Below the pieces are notes generated by a model that ran no database searches, had not been told where the DNA came from, and saw nothing but the letters and a program-made list of their open reading frames with translations. Positions 54,169-62,945 of a stretch of 64,000 nucleotides of DNA are shown piece by piece. The translations under genes were made by a program, and so were the position numbers. This DNA is from Lachnospiraceae bacterium (GTDB lineage Bacteria > Bacillota_A > Clostridia > Lachnospirales > Lachnospiraceae): positions 107,097 through 171,096 of the forward strand of contig JAETQR010000007.1 in assembly GCA_021770615.1 (NCBI GenBank), read 5' to 3'. Numbering within the stretch: the first letter of the stretch is position 1; each line of letters begins with the position of its first letter.

Positions 54169-55164
54169 ATGAATAATATAAAATGGGCTGTTCTTGGAAC
54201 AGGTGTGATCGCAAATGAGATGGCTGCCGCTTTTCAAAAATCAGGGAAACATATTTACGCTGTAGGAAACAGGACACAGGCTAAGGCGATTGATTTTGCC
54301 GCTAAATATGGCATTCCAAAAGTATATGATGACTTTCATGAAATGTTTAGCGATCCGAAAGTGGATGCGATCTATATTACAACTCCTCATAATACTCATA
54401 TTGAATTTATGAAACAGGCATTAAAAAACAAAAAGCATGTACTCGTTGAGAAATCTATTACATTAAATAGCGGAGAACTAAATGAAGCAGCGGCAATCGC
54501 AAAAGAAAATCATCTCATACTGGGAGAGGCGATGACTATATATCACATGCCGCTCTATCGTAAACTTAAAGAAATACTTGATTCGGGAAAACTCGGGAAA
54601 GTGAATCTGATCACAGCAAATTTTGGAAGTTTTAAAGATTATGATATGAGCAACCGTTTCTTTAACCGCAATCTGGCAGGCGGCGCCATGTTAGATATCG
54701 GAGTATACGCACTATCCTTTATCCGATGGTTTATGGAATCGAAACCGGATCAGTTACTTTCCCAGGTAAAACCGGCGCCGACAGGCGTCGATGAACAGGC
54801 AGGCCTGCTTCTTACGAATAAAGAAGGACAAATGGCTTCTGTCGCGCTATCCCTGCATTCAAAACAGCCAAAACGCGGTATCGTCTCCTGCGAAAAGGGA
54901 TTCATTGAAATCATGGAATATCCAAGAGCCTGTGAGGCAACGATCACTTATGTCGAAGACGGAAGCAGAGAGATCATTAAAACCGGTGAATATGAAGATG
55001 CGTTAAAATATGAGCTCGATGACATGGAAACCGCCATAAATGGAGATCAGAGCCACATCTATTTTGATCATACCATAGATGTCATGGATATGATGACCGA
55101 ATTCAGAAAACAATGGGGGATCTATTATCCGGAAGAGGAAGTGAACAGTCAGAGTAACGGATGA
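54169..55164 (+). CDS. Gfo/Idh/MocA-family oxidoreductase
   Basis: The 331-residue NAD(P)-dependent oxidoreductase has VLGTGVIANEMAAAF at the N-terminus and the family motif EKSITLN (~95) in place of EKP. The second half forms the C-terminal sheet domain with GGAMLDIGVY (~165). Substrates of this family are sugars or related polyols, but the exact one cannot be read. AGGAGG precedes the ATG. It has its own promoter and is not obviously in an operon. Confidence 0.85.
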   Translation: MNNIKWAVLGTGVIANEMAAAFQKSGKHIYAVGNRTQAKAIDFAAKYGIPKVYDDFHEMFSDPKVDAIYITTPHNTHIEFMKQALKNKKHVLVEKSITLNSGELNEAAAIAKENHLILGEAMTIYHMPLYRKLKEILDSGKLGKVNLITANFGSFKDYDMSNRFFNRNLAGGAMLDIGVYALSFIRWFMESKPDQLLSQVKPAPTGVDEQAGLLLTNKEGQMASVALSLHSKQPKRGIVSCEKGFIEIMEYPRACEATITYVEDGSREIIKTGEYEDALKYELDDMETAINGDQSHIYFDHTIDVMDMMTEFRKQWGIYYPEEEVNSQSNG

Positions 55165-55215
55165 AAACCCATATAACAATGGAAATCCGTTTCCGTACAT
55201 AAAAGGATTCTCCGA

Positions 55216-55244
55216 TTGACAGATGATAAAAATATCATTATACT
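55216..55244 (+). promoter_or_regulatory. Sigma-A promoter of lysA
   Basis: TTGACA (55216-55221), 17 bases, TATACT (55239-55244), with only ~30 bases to the ATG, so no room for a lysine riboswitch. Confidence 0.75.
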
Positions 55245-55275
55245 ACTTATGTACGACCCGAAGGAGGAGATTTGA

Positions 55276-56541
55276 ATGAAAAAACCAATGATCACACTGG
55301 AACAAGTGAAGGAAATAGAAAAGACATATCCGACCCCTTTTCATATTTATGACGAAAAGGCGATCCGTGAAAATGCACGGGCCCTGAGAGATGCTTTTTC
55401 CTGGAACAAAGGCTACCGCGAGTATTTCGCAGTAAAAGCCACCCCAAATCCATTTATATTAAAACTATTAAAAGAAGAGGGCTGCGGCGTCGACTGTTCG
55501 TCCCTCACAGAGCTGATGCTCTCAGAGGCAGTGGGATTTAAAAAAGAGGACATCATGTTCTCGTCTAATGTAACGCCTCTCGAAGAATATAAAAAAGCCA
55601 GCGAACTGGGCGCTTATATCAATCTGGATGACTATACACATATTGATTTTCTCTCGGAACATGTAGGAATTCCTGAGACGATCTGCTGTCGTTACAATCC
55701 GGGCGGCAAATTCGAACTCGGCACCGATATCATGGACAACCCGGGCGACGCCAAATACGGATTTACAAAAGAACAACTCATCGATGGCTACAGGAAATTG
55801 ATAAAACTCGGTGCAAAAAACTTCGGGCTTCACGCTTTCATCGCAAGCAATACCGTATCCAATGAATACTATCCGACATTGGCCGGCATCCTGTTTGAAC
55901 TCGCAGTCGAACTGAAAGAAAAAACCGGGGCCAATATTCAATTTATCAATCTTTCGGGTGGTATCGGGATTCCTTATACCCCGGACAAAGAGCCGAATAA
56001 CATAAAGGTGATCGGCGAGGGCGTCCGTGAACAATTTGAAAAGATACTCGTTCCTGCCGGTCTTGGCGATGTGGCAATCTTTACTGAATTAGGACGTTTT
56101 ATGCTTGGCCCTTACGGGCAGCTTGTCACAAAATGCATCCACCAGAAACACATCTATAAAGAGTACATCGGCGTCAACACGTGTGCCTGTGACCTTATGC
56201 GTCCGGCGATGTACAATGCTTACCATCACATCACTGTACTTGGCAAAGAAAATGAGCCGTGTGACCACAAGTATGACGTAACCGGTTCTCTCTGTGAGAA
56301 TAACGACAAATTTGCCATAGACCGTATGCTTCCGAAGATCGACACCGGGGATTACCTTGTGATCCATGATACCGGAGCACACGGTTACGCTATGGGATAT
56401 AATTACAATGGAAAACTCAAATCACCGGAACTTCTTCTAAAAGAAGATGGCAGTGTCCAGATGATCCGGCGCGGAGAAACTCCAAAGGATTATTTCGCTA
56501 CGTTTGACTTTTGTGATATCCTGAAGGACATGAAATATTGA
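55276..56541 (+). CDS. lysA: Diaminopimelate decarboxylase
   Basis: The 421-residue fold-type III PLP enzyme makes lysine from meso-diaminopimelate. The PLP lysine is in YFAVKATPNP (~residue 57), and GGIGIPY, GRFMLGPYG and CENNDKF (with the catalytic Cys) follow. HDTGAHGYAMGYNYN is also typical. Its 3' end overlaps the convergent MATE gene by 44 bases. AAGGAGGAG precedes the ATG. Confidence 0.92.
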   Translation: MKKPMITLEQVKEIEKTYPTPFHIYDEKAIRENARALRDAFSWNKGYREYFAVKATPNPFILKLLKEEGCGVDCSSLTELMLSEAVGFKKEDIMFSSNVTPLEEYKKASELGAYINLDDYTHIDFLSEHVGIPETICCRYNPGGKFELGTDIMDNPGDAKYGFTKEQLIDGYRKLIKLGAKNFGLHAFIASNTVSNEYYPTLAGILFELAVELKEKTGANIQFINLSGGIGIPYTPDKEPNNIKVIGEGVREQFEKILVPAGLGDVAIFTELGRFMLGPYGQLVTKCIHQKHIYKEYIGVNTCACDLMRPAMYNAYHHITVLGKENEPCDHKYDVTGSLCENNDKFAIDRMLPKIDTGDYLVIHDTGAHGYAMGYNYNGKLKSPELLLKEDGSVQMIRRGETPKDYFATFDFCDILKDMKY

Positions 56542-57859
56542 TCCGGCTATTCCTCCGGTACATCCACAGGGCAACTGTCAGCACAACCATCTCCGTCACC
56601 GGAAAAGCGAGCCAGAGCCCTGTCATGCCCCACATAAAAGATAAAAGAAATGTCATTGGCACAATAACGACAAACCCCCGCAGGATTGAAATCAGTCCTG
56701 CGGTTTTTGCGCATTTTACGGAAGAATAATACACAGAGAAAATAAGATTCATCGCAGCAAAAAGGCAGGCAGTAAAATAAATCCTCATTCCGTAAACTGC
56801 GATCTCCTGCAATTTCTGATTTCCCTCCCCGTTAAATACCGACACGATGCCATCGGCCCGGATAAAAATAAACGCATAGAGGACCACGGATAAAAGGGCT
56901 GCTGTCTTCACAGCATACCGGAAAACAGCCCGCACCCCCTCCTTTTCTCCCAACCCGTAATACCGGCTCAAAAGCGGCTGGATCCCCTGTGCGATCCCGT
57001 TATACACGGACAGGATCACAAGAGACAGGTTCGCTGTAACACCATAAGCCGCCACTCCCAGATTTCCCTGAAGTCCCAATGTGATCCGGTTAAATAAAAC
57101 GATCACCAAGCCTGAAGACACCTCTGTAACCAGCGAAGAAAAACCAAGGCTGCATATCGTTCTCCATATGTAGTAATCCTGATTTGACAGAAGAAAATGA
57201 AAATGATTCCTCCTCCTTATGAAAAAGGATGACAACACGAGCAGGCTGATGACAGGGGCAAGACCTGTCGCAAATACCGCACCAAAGATCCCCATATCTA
57301 ATGGAAAGATAAATACATAATCCAGTATGATATTGGAAAAGCTTCCTGCCAGCATAGCTGTCATGGCAAGTCCGGGCGCCCCGTCATTGCGGACAAAGCA
57401 TAACAGCACATCATTGACAAGAAAAAACGGAGCAAAGAGGAGAATGATCTTCAGATAAATACAACTCATCTCAAAAACCGGTCCATCTGCCCCCAGAAGC
57501 CTGGTCAGTACCTCCGACCAAAACATCCCCAGATGACAAAACACCACCGCCACAAGCAGTACCAAAAACATCGTATGTGAAAAGACAGCATTACACTCGA
57601 TCTTCTTATCCTCTCCATCATAAGCAGATCCCCTGAAGATTGAATACCATGTAGCCCCTCCCATACCGAGCATCAATCCGGTTCCATGTACAAAACTATA
57701 TACCGGAATCGCCAGATTCAGGGCAGCAAGTCCATCCGCCCCAAGTCCCCTTGCGACAAAAAACGTATCCGCAAGGATATAACAGGAGAGACCAAGCATC
57801 CCCAGTACGTTCAGAGATGAATACTTCATGAAATTTTTCAGGTATCTCACATTCTTCAT
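56498..57859 (-). CDS. MATE-family efflux transporter (second)
   Basis: The 453-residue membrane protein has 12 predicted helices and the MATE opening MKYSSLNVLGMLGLSCYILADTFFVARGLG (in parts). It is distant from the MATE at 52190. The start is ATG 57859 behind AGGAGGAAGG; the frame extends to a TTG at 57952, but that part would cover a terminator-like hairpin in the leader and has no binding site. Its 3' end overlaps lysA on the other strand. Confidence 0.9.
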   Translation of the reverse strand: MKNVRYLKNFMKYSSLNVLGMLGLSCYILADTFFVARGLGADGLAALNLAIPVYSFVHGTGLMLGMGGATWYSIFRGSAYDGEDKKIECNAVFSHTMFLVLLVAVVFCHLGMFWSEVLTRLLGADGPVFEMSCIYLKIILLFAPFFLVNDVLLCFVRNDGAPGLAMTAMLAGSFSNIILDYVFIFPLDMGIFGAVFATGLAPVISLLVLSSFFIRRRNHFHFLLSNQDYYIWRTICSLGFSSLVTEVSSGLVIVLFNRITLGLQGNLGVAAYGVTANLSLVILSVYNGIAQGIQPLLSRYYGLGEKEGVRAVFRYAVKTAALLSVVLYAFIFIRADGIVSVFNGEGNQKLQEIAVYGMRIYFTACLFAAMNLIFSVYYSSVKCAKTAGLISILRGFVVIVPMTFLLSFMWGMTGLWLAFPVTEMVVLTVALWMYRRNSRINISCPSGYHKSQT

Positions 57860-57872
57860 TTCCTTCCTCCTC

Positions 57873-57930
57873 AAAAAAAGACACCAGCATCCATATCTTC
57901 TAAGGCCTGACGATATGAAACCTGATGTCT
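57873..57930 (-). promoter_or_regulatory. Attenuator-like terminator in the MATE leader
   Basis: On the minus strand AGACA-T-CAG (57922-57930) pairs with CTG-G-TGTCT, an inner CATATC/GATATG stem closes the loop, and seven T follow directly before the AGGAGG of the MATE gene. A strong promoter lies ~60 bases upstream. A complete terminator between promoter and gene implies conditional read-through. Confidence 0.7.
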
Positions 57931-57990
57931 GAAATCCTTTACCCGGCAGCAAAGAATAGACTTGTCTGATATTTGTTTTAGGGTGTTTTT

Positions 57991-58019
57991 ACTATACCAC
58001 ACAGCATCCGGAATTTCAA
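57991..58019 (-). promoter_or_regulatory. Sigma-A promoter of the second MATE gene
   Basis: TTGAAA (58014-58019), 17 bases, TATAGT (57991-57996) on the minus strand. The predicted leader is ~125 bases. Confidence 0.7.
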
Positions 58020-58142
58020 GTACGAATTGTCACGGACTGCCACTCATATTTGGGACTCTGTTACTATTGACAGAACGTTTGACAAAAACGCCTGCCATAC
58101 GGGAAATTTTCTTTCCAAATATGGCAGACGCCCGTAAACACG

Positions 58143-58164
58143 AAACCCCACAAATAGTGGTTTT
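58143..58164. terminator. Possible terminator after the lectin-like gene
   Basis: AAACC..CAC pairs with GTGGTTT with a two-base bulge, flanked by T on the plus and GGGGTTT on the minus side. A further hairpin (CTGCCATA/TATGGCAG, 58092-58127) lies next to it without a T-run. The rest of 57931-58192 shows only the MATE promoter. Confidence 0.4.
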
Positions 58165-58192
58165 ATCATTAAGCTGCTTTCACTCAATAATA

Positions 58193-60496
58193 TTATTTTA
58201 CTTTCTTTTTCTTCGTCTTACTCCACTTTCCACATACCTTCATTCCGTTCCGAAGCGTATATGCCCTCACCCGGAAATAGTATGTTTTCCCTGACTTAAG
58301 CTTTCCAATCGTCAGCTTTGTCTTTTTTGTTGTCTTTGTCTTCTTTTTCTTCCATTTCTTAGAAGTGCTGTAGCAAAGCTCGTAGCCGTCCGCCCCGGAC
58401 TGCTTTTTCCAGCTTGCCCAAACTGCCTTTTTCTTTGCTTTTAGTTTAAGTGCGGCAACTTTCCCCAGGATCCCATCGCTTTGGGACGGGGCTTCCGACG
58501 AAACAGAAGGAGTCCCTGGTGCCTGCCCCGGATTTTGTTGCGAACTGCCTCCCTCCGTCTGAGGCAGATTGGTTCCGATCGGTGCAGACGTTACCGATGG
58601 CTCTTCCGTCTCTGTTGGAACCGGGCTTTTCGTCGGAACCGGACTACTAGTGTCTGTCGGCTCAGACGGGCCAGGGTTGGTTATCTTGTCAAAATATAAC
58701 CGGATTACCAGAGAATCGTCTTTAGAAACCGTTCCTTCGGAATGTCCTGCATAGTCTGTTGTCTCAGGGCTGTATTTTTGGCCTTCAAAACTCTTATATG
58801 TTTTTGACAAAGCCTCACTGTTAACAGTTACTCCGGCTTTACCGTCAGAATTTAAATCAGCACTTATAAGGCTTCCGGCTGGTGCCTTTTCGCACAAGGT
58901 ATCGTTTTTTGAATAATGCTTATCGCCAATCTGATTTGTGTCTGCTTTGGCCTCATCCTCCTCAAGCCAGTATTCAATTTCGTATTGCGGCAGGTCATAA
59001 AACTGGTATAATACTGTGGTTCCGTCGCTCTTTACGGACTCTACGGAAGACGGATATAAGGGATTATCAGAATAATCCGCTATTTTATATGACCGGTAAT
59101 CTGATTCCTCCGATTTATCTCTTATTTCTGCCGGCTCACCTATATCTTTATCTGCCTTCACGCTTTCCTTCAAAACGTATTTTTTGTCTCCTGCAATAAT
59201 ATAATCATCTAAAGCCTCCGGATCTTCAACGTAATACTTTTCCTCATATTCGGTCTTTATTCCGTTTTCAAAAAATTTATTTGAAAAGGCTACGCTGTGT
59301 ACCGTGTGCTGTGCTTTTGAATGGCCGATGGAAGAAATAAATCCAATCTGCACGTTTTCGTTTGCAAATATATTGGACAGGTCAGGGTGGTCCTCTATCA
59401 GTATCTGATGCTCCGAAGGCCTTGCCGCTTTGTCAAAGCTTCCGTTTGCATATCTGATATACAGATTATTTCCGTCATATTCTACCCAAAAGGTAAACAG
59501 TCTGTTGTCAACGTTTTCATCTGCAAAGCGGGTAGCACAGTCACTTGAAGTGCTTGGCGTAATTGCATTAGAATCATTAATATTTGTATATTTTCCGTTG
59601 GCAACCGCACCAGGCTTTAAACCGTTCAGATAAGATATTCCCAAATGATCCCGGCTGTTGCCGTTTAGCATAACGCCAACATGGTCGAATCTTCTGTTTA
59701 TATTATCAGTCAGATGAACATATTTGCGAGAATCAAGTGTAGTCCAATAATTGGAATCCCACGGATAATCAATACCTTTATTGTGGGTATCGTCGGAAAT
59801 CGCCTGCAAAAAATTAAGATTTTCATCTGAAAAAATCTGATTATCGTATGCCCAATTTACATAATTGTTATCAGATTGTGAGAAATCACCGTATGCACCG
59901 TTAAAATATGAATCCATTTCTATGACCAGACTGTCGGTAAAATTTTCATATCCTATACCCATGCCCGCATCAGCGGTATGTTTTTCCATAGGAGTTATCA
60001 CAAATGCAATCCCGTTTCCTCCGACTTCTCCGCGATAACTCAAATCTTCATTTGTGGTTCTGCATGCATCAGGCATGGAGATTGTAAACTTCGCAGAAAA
60101 TTCACTTGTATCCTTCATTGATATTTTGTTTTTATAAAATGCCGAGCCTGCACGGTGATCCGTTAAGGAAGACAAATCCGAACCTGAAACACCGTCTATT
60201 AATCTTATGATTTTTTCATTATTTTCCGAATGCTCGTTTTCCCTGATTTCGGCAAACTTATCCGCTTCAGCCTCAAAACTGGAATTTTCAAATACCGTTG
60301 ATATATTCCAGCTGTTATCCGAAAACTCTGAGCCTGTTCCAAAGCCCTCCGCCATAAGAAATGCTGACTCTATGTTATTTTCACCTGCATAAGAATCAGA
60401 GCCGGCAGAGATATATGAGCCAACAAAAACCGCTGACATTAGTGTCACTGCAGATAAGAAATATGCCGTCGCTTTTCTGAACTTTTTATTTTGCAT
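58193..60496 (-). CDS. Secreted L-type-lectin-like protein with C-terminal Fn3 domain
   Basis: The 767-residue protein starts with a signal peptide (ATAYFLSAVTLMSAVFVGSYISA, in parts). Residues ~40-400 resemble a legume/L-type lectin domain (GIAFVITP, SLVIEMDSYFN, FTFWVEYDGNNLYIRY). Two regions of bacterial surface type follow, then a Pro/Ser/Thr-rich linker (~610-670) and a basic fibronectin type III-like domain (AVWASWKKQSGADGYELCYS to YYFRVRAYT). No LPXTG is seen; the Lys-rich end may bind the wall. It may bind host or plant glycans. Confidence 0.8.
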   Translation of the reverse strand: MQNKKFRKATAYFLSAVTLMSAVFVGSYISAGSDSYAGENNIESAFLMAEGFGTGSEFSDNSWNISTVFENSSFEAEADKFAEIRENEHSENNEKIIRLIDGVSGSDLSSLTDHRAGSAFYKNKISMKDTSEFSAKFTISMPDACRTTNEDLSYRGEVGGNGIAFVITPMEKHTADAGMGIGYENFTDSLVIEMDSYFNGAYGDFSQSDNNYVNWAYDNQIFSDENLNFLQAISDDTHNKGIDYPWDSNYWTTLDSRKYVHLTDNINRRFDHVGVMLNGNSRDHLGISYLNGLKPGAVANGKYTNINDSNAITPSTSSDCATRFADENVDNRLFTFWVEYDGNNLYIRYANGSFDKAARPSEHQILIEDHPDLSNIFANENVQIGFISSIGHSKAQHTVHSVAFSNKFFENGIKTEYEEKYYVEDPEALDDYIIAGDKKYVLKESVKADKDIGEPAEIRDKSEESDYRSYKIADYSDNPLYPSSVESVKSDGTTVLYQFYDLPQYEIEYWLEEDEAKADTNQIGDKHYSKNDTLCEKAPAGSLISADLNSDGKAGVTVNSEALSKTYKSFEGQKYSPETTDYAGHSEGTVSKDDSLVIRLYFDKITNPGPSEPTDTSSPVPTKSPVPTETEEPSVTSAPIGTNLPQTEGGSSQQNPGQAPGTPSVSSEAPSQSDGILGKVAALKLKAKKKAVWASWKKQSGADGYELCYSTSKKWKKKKTKTTKKTKLTIGKLKSGKTYYFRVRAYTLRNGMKVCGKWSKTKKKKVK

Positions 60497-60549
60497 ACTT
60501 TTTCCTCCCGGTTTAAAATTTAAAATAAAATATGTATATCTTTTCTTAT

Positions 60550-60578
60550 ATTATAATTGATGAAATCTCTAAGTGCAA
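60550..60578 (-). promoter_or_regulatory. Sigma-A promoter of the lectin-like gene
   Basis: TTGCAC (60573-60578), 17 bases, TATAAT (60550-60555) on the minus strand, ~50 bases before the ATG. Confidence 0.7.
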
Positions 60579-60595
60579 TAGCAAAGCTTTATTTT

Positions 60596-60623
60596 CACGC
60601 ACACATTTTAAAATTTGTGCGTG
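60596..60623. promoter_or_regulatory. Inverted repeat, candidate AbiEi operator
   Basis: CACGCACA (60596-60603) and TGTGCGTG (60616-60623) are inverted around 12 AT-rich bases. It ends eight bases before the -35 box of the abiE promoter. AbiEi antitoxins bind inverted repeats in their own promoter. It could alternatively affect the divergent lectin-like gene. Confidence 0.5.
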
Positions 60624-60630
60624 TTTAAAC

Positions 60631-60659
60631 TTGTAAAAGCAGAATTGTTATATTATAAT
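60631..60659 (+). promoter_or_regulatory. Sigma-A promoter of the abiE operon
   Basis: TTGTAA (60631-60636), 17 bases, TATAAT (60654-60659), ~60 bases before the ATG of abiEi. Confidence 0.7.
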
Positions 60660-60720
60660 AAATATGCACACAAAAATAAGAAAGATGTTCTTAAATTATT
60701 TAATTAAAGCAGGTGAATAA

Positions 60721-61326
60721 ATGGATAATCAAAAACTTGCCAAAGAAGTGATTACAATAAAAGGTGGAATCGCAAAATCGGCTGATTTTGTTGCTGCCGG
60801 AATGCGGTCTGCGGATGTTGTTAATTTGTGTAATAACGGTTTCCTTGAACGTGTCAGACACGGTTATTACCGTCTTGCAGATATACAGGAAATATCAGAA
60901 GCTCAACTCATCTCCACACTCATTCCAAAAGGAATTGTCTGTGTAGAGTCGGCTTTGTTTCACTATGGATATAGTGACTTTACCCCAAGAAAATGGTCGA
61001 TAGCCGTTCCTCGTTCTATGTCAAGAACAAAACTTGATGTAGACGAGCTATCGCTTCAAGCCTATTATATGCCGCCAAAGCTTTATGAATTGGGTAAAAC
61101 AACAGATGATTTTGATGGTGTTACTCTGTCTGTTTATGACCGTGAACGTACAATTTGTGATTGCTTTAAATATCGTTCCAGACTTGATAGTGAAATGTTC
61201 AGCAAGGCGCTTAATACCTATGCGAATGATGCAAATAAAAATCTGCAAAATCTTTCTGCGTATGCTAAAAAACTTAGGGTTTACAAAAAAGTCACAGAAC
61301 TTATGGAGGTGCTGCTCAATGGCTGA
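60721..61326 (+). CDS. abiEi: AbiEi-type antitoxin/regulator
   Basis: The 201-residue protein has the N-terminal winged-helix of AbiEi (KSADFVAAGMRSADVVNLCNNGFLERV, in parts, and RHGYYRLAD) and the C-terminal domain with CVESALFHYGYSDF and DRERTICDCFKYRS. It neutralises the AbiEii nucleotidyltransferase and represses the operon. GCAGGTG precedes the ATG. Its stop overlaps the toxin start by eight bases. Confidence 0.9.
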   Translation: MDNQKLAKEVITIKGGIAKSADFVAAGMRSADVVNLCNNGFLERVRHGYYRLADIQEISEAQLISTLIPKGIVCVESALFHYGYSDFTPRKWSIAVPRSMSRTKLDVDELSLQAYYMPPKLYELGKTTDDFDGVTLSVYDRERTICDCFKYRSRLDSEMFSKALNTYANDANKNLQNLSAYAKKLRVYKKVTELMEVLLNG

Positions 61327-61837
61327 TATTGCTGCATCTGTGCTTACAAGATTAAAAAATAAGGCAAAGGAAAGTGGCCGAAGCTATCAGCTTTGTTTGC
61401 AGCTTTTCTGTCAAGAAGAATTTCTGCGTCGTTTGGAAAAATCACAATATGCGGAAAATCTTGTGCTGAAAGGTGGATTGTTCATTTATTCTGTTACCGA
61501 TTTTGACAGCCGTGTGACGGTAGATGTTGACTTTCTTCTTCGGAACGTTCCTAATACCCCCGAACAGCTACAGACTGTAATAGAAACAATTATCTCCACG
61601 CCCACAAACAATGATTTCGTAAACTTTGAGATTAAAGACATTGCCCCTATTGCCGTTGCAAAGAGGTACGCCGGCATTGGAGTTTCCCTTGTGGCTCGAA
61701 TCAAGAATACGAAAACAGATAACTACAGTACCGTACTGAAAACAATAAAAGCCTTCTTGACAAAACCGTTTACAGCAGCAGTTGGAAACAAAGAATTTAC
61801 TGAAAAATGGTCTGCCATTCATGGCGAGTGGCTGTAA
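61319..61837 (+). CDS. abiEii: AbiEii-type nucleotidyltransferase toxin, internally shortened
   Basis: The 172-residue protein keeps the AbiEii N-terminus (LKGGLFIYSVTDFDSRVTVDVDFL in parts, with the DxD-type metal site) up to ARIKNT, and then jumps to a segment (DNYSTVLKTIKAFLTKPFTA) typical of the C-terminal end. Family members usually have ~280-300 residues, so ~110 residues from the middle are missing without a frameshift. GGAGGTG precedes ATG 61319; an upstream frame to 61085 lies within abiEi. The toxin may be inactive. Confidence 0.8.
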   Translation: MADIAASVLTRLKNKAKESGRSYQLCLQLFCQEEFLRRLEKSQYAENLVLKGGLFIYSVTDFDSRVTVDVDFLLRNVPNTPEQLQTVIETIISTPTNNDFVNFEIKDIAPIAVAKRYAGIGVSLVARIKNTKTDNYSTVLKTIKAFLTKPFTAAVGNKEFTEKWSAIHGEWL

Positions 61838-61855
61838 TAGGAGAAAAATTATAGA

Positions 61856-61889
61856 GCGTGGGGAAAAATCAATACAAATGCTCCCACGC
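61856..61889 (-). terminator. Terminator-like hairpin between abiEii and the BspA array
   Basis: GCGTGGG (61856-61862) pairs with CCCACGC (61883-61889) between the convergent abiEii and BspA-like genes; on the minus strand a T-rich stretch follows. Confidence 0.55.
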
Positions 61890-61940
61890 AAAGCGCCGGT
61901 ATCAACATATAACTCCGTCTTCGCCCCAGCCATAACCCTG

Positions 61941-62846
61941 TCAAGAGACGATCTTCACATACTCCGGAAGCCCTCCCTCCCGAAGCGCTTTCGTATACTC
62001 CTTCTTTTTGCTCTTTGGCACTTTGATGACCAGATCCTTCCTCGCCCTCCCGAAGATCTCCTTCCCCCACTCCTTGATCTTTTTGGAACGGATCGTAACT
62101 TCCTTTAGCATTCCTACTTCCGGCGAGAAAGAGAAAAAAGCATGTGTTCCGATCTTTGTCACACTGGAGGGGATTGTTACAGATTCAAACCCTCCTCGTG
62201 AAAGCATACCACTGCTGAGTGTCTTTATCCCCTTTTCAATCTTCACAGTTTTTAAATCATTACAGAATGCAAAAGCATAACTTCCGATGGACTGGCAGCC
62301 AGATGGGATCGTTACACTTTTTAATTTTGTTCCATCAAATGCCTCGTACCTTATCTTTTTCACATTCCTCAAAGAAACTGTCTCAATTCCCGACCCATTA
62401 AAAGCCCACCTTCCTATCCTTTTTAACGACGATGGAAAACTGATTTTTTTTAACGCATGCGTATCCTCAAATGCGGAATCTCCAATCGAAACCAGTCCCT
62501 CCGGCAGCACCACTTCCTCTACTTTCTGAAAATTGTCAAAAGTTCCTGCCCCGATATGAGTGATCCCTTTCCGAAACACCACTCTTTCCGCTTGCAGATT
62601 CCAGCAGTTCATATACCATGCCAAAGATGGACCATACTCAGGCACATACCAATCCTCATCCTTCATCTTCCCCTTGCAGTCGATCGTCACTGTTTTCGTA
62701 TCCGTATTATAAGACCATGTCGCATTGTTCCCATATTTTCCTCTGTGTACTTCCGCACTGCTGCCACTCCGGATACAAAACAGCGTGGCAGCCAGTACAA
62801 ATACCGCAAGACAGCATAGTCTTTTTAAAAAGGCACTCATTCTCAC
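61941..62846 (-). CDS. Secreted BspA-like leucine-rich-repeat protein (1)
   Basis: The 301-residue protein has a signal peptide (FLKRLCCLAVFVLAATLFC) with a Cys that might be lipidated. It has about five LRR_5-type repeats of the form ITHIGAGTFDNFQKVEEVVLP, VSIGDSAFEDTHALKKISFP and KRIGRWAFNGSGIETVSLR. No sortase motif is seen. BspA-like proteins are usually adhesins. It is ~90% similar to the next copy. Confidence 0.85.
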   Translation of the reverse strand: MRMSAFLKRLCCLAVFVLAATLFCIRSGSSAEVHRGKYGNNATWSYNTDTKTVTIDCKGKMKDEDWYVPEYGPSLAWYMNCWNLQAERVVFRKGITHIGAGTFDNFQKVEEVVLPEGLVSIGDSAFEDTHALKKISFPSSLKRIGRWAFNGSGIETVSLRNVKKIRYEAFDGTKLKSVTIPSGCQSIGSYAFAFCNDLKTVKIEKGIKTLSSGMLSRGGFESVTIPSSVTKIGTHAFFSFSPEVGMLKEVTIRSKKIKEWGKEIFGRARKDLVIKVPKSKKKEYTKALREGGLPEYVKIVS

Positions 62847-62945
62847 TTTCCCCCTCTCGTTTTCATTTTACTGATGCTAAATACTCCAGACACAAAGTGC
62901 CGGTATCAGCATCTAACCTCCGCCTTCGCCCCAGCCATAACCCTG

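Noticed and set aside
55165..55275. Lysine riboswitch upstream of lysA
   Set aside because: The promoter lies ~30 bases before the start codon, leaving no room for the ~180-base aptamer.
58092..58127. Terminator at the CTGCCATA/TATGGCAG hairpin
   Set aside because: A good stem, but no T-run on either strand and a long loop; left as a mere inverted repeat.
61085..61318. N-terminal extension of AbiEii
   Set aside because: This part of the frame lies within abiEi in another frame; the good ribosome binding site is at 61319.
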